A DNA stretch of 6,658 nucleotides from Paracoccaceae bacterium. Lineage in GTDB: Bacteria > Pseudomonadota > Alphaproteobacteria > Rhodobacterales > Rhodobacteraceae. Below the pieces are notes generated by a model, which worked only from the letters and a program-made list of their open reading frames with translations, did no database searches and had not been told where the DNA came from. Positions within the stretch are counted from its first letter, which is position 1. The number at the start of each line of letters is the position of its first letter. The translations under genes and the position numbers were made by a program. Shown piece after piece: positions 1-6,658 of the stretch. The stretch lies in contig SKMM01000060.1 of NCBI GenBank assembly GCA_007121055.1, positions 1-6,658 on the forward strand. The letters are read 5' to 3'.

Positions 1-348
1 GCCATCGACCGCAAGCAGTTCGGCAAGTCGCTGATCGAGTTCCCCCGCGTCGCCTCGAAACTCGCCATGATGGCGGTGGAGATCATGGTGGCCCGCCAGC
101 TCACCTACTTCTCCGCCCGCGAAAAGGACGCCGAGCGGCGCTGCGACCTCGAAGCCGGCATGGCCAAGCTGCTGGGCGCCCGCGTCGCCTGGGCCGCCGC
201 CGACAACGGCCTCCAGATCCACGGCGGCAACGGCTTCGCGCTGGAATACTCCATCAGCCGCATCCTGTGCGACTCGCGCATCCTCAACATCTTCGAGGGC
301 GCTGCCGAGATCCAGGCCCAGGTCATCGCCCGCCGCCTGCTGGGCTGA
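1..348 (+). CDS. mcd: Acyl-CoA dehydrogenase, C-terminal part (probable methylsuccinyl-CoA dehydrogenase); 5' end outside window
   Basis: The reading frame is open from base 1 to the TGA at 346-348 and gives the last 115 residues of an FAD-dependent acyl-CoA dehydrogenase. Visible family landmarks are the RKQFGKSL segment (fragment residues 4-11), QIHGGNGF (72-79), and the C-terminal NIFEGAAEIQAQVIARRLLG. Glu99 in FEG corresponds to the catalytic base of the medium-chain group. The tail reads LCDSRILNIFEGAAEIQ instead of the commoner RDAKI..IYEGTSEIQ. From memory this matches methylsuccinyl-CoA dehydrogenase (Mcd), which oxidises (2S)-methylsuccinyl-CoA to mesaconyl-CoA in the ethylmalonyl-CoA pathway and is present in Rhodobacter and Paracoccus. 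The family call is firm. The Mcd call is inference, because the substrate-specific N-terminal half is missing. The protein would be cytoplasmic. An intrinsic terminator follows 18 bases after the stop, so this is the last gene of its transcript. Confidence 0.78.
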   Translation, partial: AIDRKQFGKSLIEFPRVASKLAMMAVEIMVARQLTYFSAREKDAERRCDLEAGMAKLLGARVAWAAADNGLQIHGGNGFALEYSISRILCDSRILNIFEGAAEIQAQVIARRLLG

Positions 349-366
349 CACAGGCGGACATTCCAG

Positions 367-395
367 ACGGGGCGGGGCGACTCCCGCCCCGTTTT
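367..395 (+). terminator. Rho-independent terminator after the acyl-CoA dehydrogenase gene
   Basis: The arms ACGGGGCGGG (367-376) and CCCGCCCCGT (383-392) pair perfectly over 10 bp around a 6-base loop. A T run continues to 395 (four Ts at 392-395). The GC-only stem, tight loop and short T tract make a standard intrinsic terminator. It separates the upstream gene from metH. Confidence 0.85.
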
Positions 396-510
396 CATGA
401 GCAGGCCTCATCAACTTCTTGGGCATAATGAGATTGCCTCAACCCCCGCCCGCGCGCTAGGTCCCCCCCCAGCGCCGACCGGCGTCCTTGTGCATTCGAA
501 AGGCCCGCCC
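396..510 (+). other. metH 5' leader (non-coding)
   Basis: This stretch lies between the upstream terminator and the chosen metH start. It holds the small inverted repeat at 397-411, the CATAAT hexamer, a run of eight Cs (463-470) inside the loop of a 5-bp GCGCT/AGCGC stem (454-475), and a weak Shine-Dalgarno sequence GAAAGG (498-503) seven bases before the ATG. It is too short for a full cobalamin riboswitch, and I see no SAM-II or SAH riboswitch core. Confidence 0.5.
397..411. promoter_or_regulatory. Inverted repeat in the metH leader, MetR/LysR-box-like
   Basis: ATGAG and CTCAT form a perfect 5-bp inverted repeat around the 5-base spacer CAGGC. It contains the T-N11-A spacing of LysR-type operators and resembles the enterobacterial MetR box TGAA-N5-TTCA. 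A CATAAT hexamer (424-429, 5 of 6 matches to a -10 box) lies 12 bases downstream, but I find no good -35 at the right spacing. The geometry is seen in the sequence; a regulatory role is inferred. Confidence 0.25.
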
Positions 511-4248
<3,738 letters not shown>

Positions 4249-4252
4249 TCCC

Positions 4253-4289
4253 GGACCGCGATCCCGCAGCCCCTCAGGGCCGCGGGTCC
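4253..4289. terminator. Nested hairpin between convergent metH and RNase T2 genes
   Basis: Bases 4253-4260 pair with 4281-4289 over 8 bp with one bulged G (4284). Inside lies a second hairpin, GCCC-CTCA-GGGC (4269-4280), whose loop contains most of the RNase stop codon. There is no T tract on either strand, so intrinsic termination is unproven. Its place between two gene ends only 25 bases apart suggests a shared transcript end. Confidence 0.35.
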
Positions 4290-4882
4290 ACCTCCAGCGC
4301 CCCGCGGCAGGCCCGGTCCAGCACATCCGCGTTGCAATCCCGCGGGGTCAGCCAGGGTGTCAGACAGAGCCGCAGCTCGGCCAGCCGTCCGGCGCTGCAG
4401 GTGACGATGAACTGCCCTTCCTCCAGCCCCGGATTGGCGGCGATCAGCGCCTCGGCAAGCTCCTCCGCCGTCACCACCTCCGGCTCGGGCAGGGCGACCC
4501 GCCCGAACGCCTCCCGCGTCTTGGCGAAATAGGCCCGCGCGTTCAGCCCCGAGCACCGGCCATGCTTGCGCCACTGGTGCCACGCCAGCCCCGCGCTGCC
4601 CATGATGTCGGCCATGTCGCGGGTCTGCCGCCGCGACGGGTCCCGCGCGGCGGTGGTGCAGAACTCGGGCCAGCCCTCCTCGTGCTGCGGCCACAGCCCG
4701 TGGACCTGCCACCCGCTGCCAGCGCCCGGCGCGCAGCTCGGATCGCCGCGTTCCGCCCCCTCGCGTTCGCACCAGCCCGGCGTCCAGCTCAGCGCCAGAA
4801 CGTAATGGTCGAACCCCGACCCCGCCCGGGCCTCCACCGCCCCCAGCACCAGCACCAGCACCAGAGCCAAGACCAGCCGCAT
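4274..4882 (-). CDS. Secreted ribonuclease T2-family protein (RNase I-like)
   Basis: The 202-aa product belongs to the RNase T2 family: periplasmic or extracellular, metal-independent endoribonucleases that cut RNA via a 2',3'-cyclic phosphate. Residues 1-20 form a signal peptide (MR, a Leu/Val core, then an ARA cleavage motif), leaving about 182 residues. Motif CAS1 is WQVHGLWPQ (58-66) with catalytic His61. CAS2 is HQWRKHGRC (102-110) with Lys106 and His107, but the usual Glu of HEWxKHG is Gln103. The FDHYVLALSWTPGWC opening resembles E. coli RNase I. Eight Cys in the mature part fit four disulfides and export. The start at 4882 has an upstream GGGGAAGGGGAA Shine-Dalgarno region and gives a proper signal peptide; the frame extends to 5011, but those extra residues are Arg/Gly-rich and not signal-like. 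It is divergent from the trcR-like gene and convergent with metH. Likely roles are RNA scavenging or turnover; activity is uncertain because of Gln103. Confidence 0.92.
   Translation of the reverse strand: MRLVLALVLVLVLGAVEARAGSGFDHYVLALSWTPGWCEREGAERGDPSCAPGAGSGWQVHGLWPQHEEGWPEFCTTAARDPSRRQTRDMADIMGSAGLAWHQWRKHGRCSGLNARAYFAKTREAFGRVALPEPEVVTAEELAEALIAANPGLEEGQFIVTCSAGRLAELRLCLTPWLTPRDCNADVLDRACRGALEVDPRP
4844..4864. repeat. Hexanucleotide tandem repeat (CAGCAC)3-CAG in the signal-peptide coding region
   Basis: There are three exact copies of CAGCAC followed by a half copy, CAG. On the minus strand they read as alternating CTG and GTG codons for Leu-Val residues 7-13 of the RNase T2 signal peptide. 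Each unit gained or lost adds or removes two hydrophobic residues without changing frame. Confidence 0.9.
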
Positions 4883-5028
4883 TTCCCCTTCCCCTCGCCT
4901 GCACAACCCCCTATACACCGCGCGACCCCCGAAAGCGAGGATCGGCGGCCCCCGGGCCCGCCCCCGGCCCCCGGCCTCCGCGCGGGCAATGGCTCCCCCA
5001 TGGCGGGGCACAACATGAAGGAGGCCCC
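4883..5028. promoter_or_regulatory. Divergent intergenic region (RNase T2 / trcR-like)
   Basis: Both genes must be transcribed outward from this 146-base gap. The only AT-leaning core is around CTATAC (4911-4916). It supplies TATACA (4912-4917) as a weak -10 for the plus strand and TATAGG (4910-4915) as one for the minus strand. Neither has a convincing -35. Positions 4947-4985 are almost pure C and G. No GANTC (CcrM) site and no TTAA-N7-TTAA CtrA site is present. Confidence 0.35.
5018..5024 (+). promoter_or_regulatory. Strong ribosome binding site of the trcR-like gene
   Basis: AAGGAGG is a full Shine-Dalgarno match, four bases before the ATG at 5029, and decides that start. A mini reading frame (ATG at 5015, or 5000 in the same frame) ends in the TGA at 5030-5032, overlapping the start codon as ATGA. 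Confidence 0.8.
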
Positions 5029-5814
5029 ATGACCAAGCCGCTCATGGCCCGGGCGACCGCCGTCTGGCTGGTCGACAACACCACCCTGACCTTCCGCCAG
5101 ATCGGCGAGTTCTGCGGCATGCACGAGCTCGAGGTGCAGGGCATCGCCGACGGCGACGTGGCCGCCGGCGTCAAGGGCTTCGACCCCATCGCCAACAACC
5201 AGCTCGAGCCGATCGAGATCGAGCGGGGCGAGAAGGATCCGGCCTACAATCTCAAGCTGAAGTACAATCCTGCCGCCGCCGGCGAGGAAAAGCGCCGGGG
5301 GCCCCGCTACACGCCCCTGTCCAAACGCCAGGACCGTCCGGCGGCGATCTTCTGGCTGGTCAAGTTCCACCCCGAACTGACCGACGGGCAGATCTCGAAA
5401 CTCGTGGGCACCACCAAACCAACGATCCAGTCGATCCGCGACCGCAGCCACTGGAACATCGCCAACATCCAGCCCATCGACCCGGTGGCGCTGGGCCTGT
5501 GCAAGCAGACCGAGCTCGACCGCGCCGTGCAGCAGGCCGCCAAGAAGAAGGCCGCCGAGGGCGAGCTGATGAGCGACGACGAGCGCCGCAAGCTCGTCTC
5601 CACCGAAACCTCGCTGTCCATGGCCCCCGAACCGCGCCTGCCCTCGGCCATCGCGGGCCTCGAGAACTTCAGCCTGACCGGGGCCGAGGAAAAACCCGAC
5701 ACGGCCGACTACTCGGACGCCGAGAGCTTCTTCAACCTGCCCGACGACAAGTCCCGCGGGGACGAAGACGAGGAGGATGAAGACGACACCGAGGACCGGC
5801 GCCGCCAGCGCTGA
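5029..5814 (+). CDS. trcR: TrcR-type cell cycle transcriptional regulator (DUF1013 family)
   Basis: The 261-aa cytoplasmic protein matches what I recall of the alphaproteobacterial DUF1013 family, annotated as cell cycle transcriptional regulator TrcR; the family name comes from recognition rather than a search. Two helix-turn-helix-like segments are visible: residues 11-41 (AVWLVDN, LTFRQIGEFCGM, then EVQGIAD) and 106-139 (IFWLVKF, LTDGQISKLVG, then TIQSIRDR). They share WLV, LT..QI, G and Q.I.D at matching places and look like an internal duplication. Between them is a basic stretch, EEKRRGPRYTPLSKRQDR (86-103). A Lys/Ala-rich probable helix follows (165-178). The tail is highly acidic, mostly Asp/Glu at 245-256, and ends RRRQR. 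The start is fixed by the AAGGAGG site. The targets are unknown; DNA binding is an inference from the helix-turn-helix pattern. It appears to be transcribed alone, with hairpins directly after the stop. Confidence 0.85.
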   Translation: MTKPLMARATAVWLVDNTTLTFRQIGEFCGMHELEVQGIADGDVAAGVKGFDPIANNQLEPIEIERGEKDPAYNLKLKYNPAAAGEEKRRGPRYTPLSKRQDRPAAIFWLVKFHPELTDGQISKLVGTTKPTIQSIRDRSHWNIANIQPIDPVALGLCKQTELDRAVQQAAKKKAAEGELMSDDERRKLVSTETSLSMAPEPRLPSAIAGLENFSLTGAEEKPDTADYSDAESFFNLPDDKSRGDEDEEDEDDTEDRRRQR

Positions 5815-5852
5815 TCTGCGGCGCGGGGCCGCTCCATGGGGGAGGTGGCCCC
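5799..5852 (+). terminator. Two consecutive hairpins at the 3' end of the trcR-like gene
   Basis: The first hairpin pairs GCGCCGC (5799-5805) with GCGGCGC (5818-5824); its loop contains the TGA stop. The second pairs GGGGCC (5825-5830) with GGCCCC (5847-5852) and CTCC (5832-5835) with GGAG (5841-5844), giving about 10 bp with a small internal loop. No T run follows, so these may be Rho-assisted ends or 3'-protective structures rather than a classic terminator. Confidence 0.4.
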
Positions 5853-6036
5853 GTGGCGACCTCCCGCCCCCGCAAGGCCCTGTCTGCACAGCCTGCCCCA
5901 GCCGGCGGCCGCAAATCCGCCCGATTGCGGGCACCCGGCGCACGGGCAGGTCCCGGACCCGCGCCGACCATCGCACCGGGATCCTTCCGCGCCCCCTCCG
6001 GCCACCGGGTGTCCCCGCTACCGCGCAGGATTTCCA
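5853..6036. other. Non-coding gap, no gene seen
   Basis: This is most of the 289-base gap between the trcR-like gene and the rhodanese. The open frames here are Pro/Arg/Ala/Gly/Ser-rich with markedly lower G+C at third codon positions than the neighbouring genes, which suggests non-coding sequence. I see no tRNA, known RNA motif or repeat family in it. Confidence 0.5.
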
Positions 6037-6050
6037 CAGCCCCGGGGCTG
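6037..6050. promoter_or_regulatory. Perfect 14-bp palindrome upstream of the rhodanese gene
   Basis: CAGCCCCGGGGCTG is its own reverse complement. Its 3' end overlaps the predicted -35 box (6048-6053), which is where a repressor or activator site would sit. The half CCGGGGCT (6042-6049) recurs at 6064-6071 between and into the promoter boxes. The palindrome is seen in the sequence; an operator role is inferred. Confidence 0.3.
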
Positions 6051-6076
6051 ACGCCGCCGCGCGCCGGGGCTATGTC
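6048..6076 (+). promoter_or_regulatory. Candidate sigma-70-type promoter of the rhodanese gene
   Basis: CTGACG (6048-6053; four of six matches to TTGACA, with the TGAC core intact) and TATGTC (6071-6076; three of six) are 17 bases apart. Transcription would begin near 6083, giving a leader of about 20 bases that contains the AAGGGAG ribosome binding site (6090-6096). Confidence 0.4.
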
Positions 6077-6103
6077 TGCCGCGACACACAAGGGAGACCC
6101 GCC

Positions 6104-6496
6104 ATGCCGTCCACGCTCAAGGACATGATCGCCGCCGCCTCCGCCGAAGTGCCGAAGGTGAGCCGCGCCGAGGCCGAGACACTGATCGCCGAAGGCGCCA
6201 TGCTGCTCGACGTCCGCGACGGGCCGGAACTGGTGCAGGGCGGCATGGTCGCCGGGGCCCACCATGTCTCGCGCGGGATGCTGGAGTTCCGCGCCGACCC
6301 CGCCTCGCCCTTCCACGACCCCGCCCTGACGCCCGACCAGACCATCATCCTCTACTGCGGCGCCGGCGGCCGCGCGGCGCTGGCCGGCAAGACCCTCAAG
6401 GACATGGGCTTTCCGAAGGTCTACAACCTCGGCGCCTTCAAGGACTGGGTCGAGGCCGGCGGCGCCGTCGAACAACCGCTCGACAAAGGCATGTGA
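6104..6496 (+). CDS. Single-domain rhodanese (sulfurtransferase)
   Basis: The 130-aa protein is one rhodanese homology domain, the size expected for the single-domain class. LLDVRDGPEL (residues 34-43) is the conserved strand near the domain start. The active-site loop is Cys85-Gly-Ala-Gly-Gly-Arg90 after IILY; Cys85 would carry the persulfide, and the six-residue loop fits sulfur rather than arsenate or phosphate substrates. The closing VYNLGAFKDWVEAGG (106-120) is the typical last helix region. No signal peptide is apparent, so it is probably cytoplasmic, moving sulfane sulfur from thiosulfate or a protein persulfide to an acceptor; the actual donor is not shown by the sequence. The start at 6104 has AAGGGAG seven bases upstream. 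The frame continues upstream to 5777, but it would overlap the trcR-like gene and add 109 low-complexity residues, so it is rejected. The gene is probably monocistronic. Confidence 0.93.
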   Translation: MPSTLKDMIAAASAEVPKVSRAEAETLIAEGAMLLDVRDGPELVQGGMVAGAHHVSRGMLEFRADPASPFHDPALTPDQTIILYCGAGGRAALAGKTLKDMGFPKVYNLGAFKDWVEAGGAVEQPLDKGM

Positions 6497-6501
6497 GCCC
6501 C

Positions 6502-6534
6502 TGCAGGATGCGGCCGTCTGGACCGCATCCTGCA
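6502..6534. terminator. Long inverted repeat between convergent rhodanese and SDR genes
   Basis: TGCAGGATGCGG (6502-6513) is exactly complementary to CCGCATCCTGCA (6523-6534). Two more inner pairs are possible around a GTCT loop with one bulged A. It begins five bases after the rhodanese stop. It works equally on both strands, as expected for a shared terminator of convergent genes, although no T tract follows on either side. Confidence 0.6.
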
Positions 6535-6577
6535 CGACGGCAACCACGGGCAGGGCTGCACGGACCGGTGGCGGCCC

Positions 6578-6658
6578 TCAGCCGAACACCAGCCCGCCGT
6601 CGACGATCAATGTCTGGCCGGTCACTGCCCGCGCCCAGGGCGACGCGAAGAAGACCAC
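6578..6658 (-). CDS. Short-chain dehydrogenase/reductase (SDR), C-terminal end; 5' part outside window
   Basis: Read on the minus strand from the window edge, the frame gives 26 residues and a TGA (complement of 6578-6580). The sequence includes FFASPWARAVTGQTLIVDGG and ends in LVFG. The pattern F.AS...A..VTGQ.L.VDGG is the C-terminal signature of classical SDR oxidoreductases such as FabG-like enzymes. The NAD(P)-binding and Ser-Tyr-Lys catalytic regions lie outside the window, so substrate and exact role cannot be given. The gene is convergent with the rhodanese and shares the inverted repeat at 6502-6534 as a possible transcript end. Confidence 0.88.
   Translation of the reverse strand: MVFFASPWARAVTGQTLIVDGGLVFG

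Noticed and set aside
397..510. N-terminal extension of MetH from an in-frame ATG at 397
   Set aside because: That ATG sits two bases after the upstream terminator with no ribosome binding site, and the 38 extra residues look like translated leader. The ATG at 511 has GAAAGG at good spacing and matches the expected protein length.
396..510. SAM, SAH or cobalamin riboswitch before metH
   Set aside because: The leader is only about 115 bases, lacks a B12 box, and shows no conserved core of the SAM-II or SAH classes.
4883..5028. CcrM (GANTC) or CtrA (TTAA-N7-TTAA) sites expected for a cell cycle gene
   Set aside because: Neither motif is present in the region upstream of the trcR-like gene.
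4993..5844. Inverted 11-base match CTCCCCCATGG (4993-5003) and CCATGGGGGAG (5834-5844) flanking the trcR-like gene
   Set aside because: Several exact 11-base matches are expected by chance in a window of this size and composition, the match does not extend, and there is no sign of a mobile element.
5777..6103. N-terminal extension of the rhodanese to an in-frame ATG at 5777
   Set aside because: It would overlap the trcR-like coding region and add 109 residues of Pro/Arg-rich sequence; the AAGGGAG site and the domain boundary favour 6104.
5853..6128. Possible small basic protein starting at GTG 5853 after a GGGGGAGG sequence
   Set aside because: G+C at third codon positions is clearly lower than in the neighbouring genes, the composition is Pro/Arg/Ala/Gly-rich, it overlaps the rhodanese start, and the supposed ribosome site is part of a stable hairpin.

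Overview
The window is uniformly GC-rich (by eye near 70%, with third codon positions nearly all G or C). Its proteins are typical of Alphaproteobacteria, most likely the Rhodobacteraceae/Paracoccaceae (Rhodobacter or Paracoccus-like). The clearest marker is a DUF1013/TrcR-type regulator, an alphaproteobacterial family. An acyl-CoA dehydrogenase tail resembling methylsuccinyl-CoA dehydrogenase of the ethylmalonyl-CoA pathway fits the same group. Nothing points to a plasmid, phage, transposon or CRISPR array; this looks like ordinary chromosome.

Layout. Positions 1-348 hold the C-terminal 115 residues of an acyl-CoA dehydrogenase (+), closed by a textbook intrinsic terminator (367-395). A short leader (396-510) precedes a full-length cobalamin-dependent methionine synthase, metH (511-4248, +, 1245 aa). 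Its stop is 25 bases from the stop of a convergent, secreted RNase T2-family protein (4274-4882, -). That gene is divergent from the trcR-like regulator (5029-5814, +), with 146 bases between the two starts. A 289-base non-coding, hairpin-rich gap follows. Then comes a 130-aa single-domain rhodanese (6104-6496, +) with a plausible promoter of its own. It is convergent with the tail of a short-chain dehydrogenase/reductase (6578-6658, -, entering from the right edge), with a long inverted repeat between them.

How the genes relate. Most appear to be separate transcription units: every same-strand junction contains a hairpin, and the other junctions are convergent or divergent. A loose metabolic theme is possible. 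MetH needs a B12 cofactor, and if the first gene is mcd it belongs to a pathway with other B12-dependent steps. The rhodanese handles sulfane sulfur. The RNase and the regulator have no evident link to this theme. I see no undescribed multi-gene system. The points most worth a second look are small: a Glu-to-Gln change in the RNase T2 catalytic motif, a hexanucleotide repeat coding its signal peptide, a palindrome overlapping the predicted rhodanese promoter, a MetR-box-like inverted repeat before metH, and an apparent internal duplication in the TrcR-like protein.
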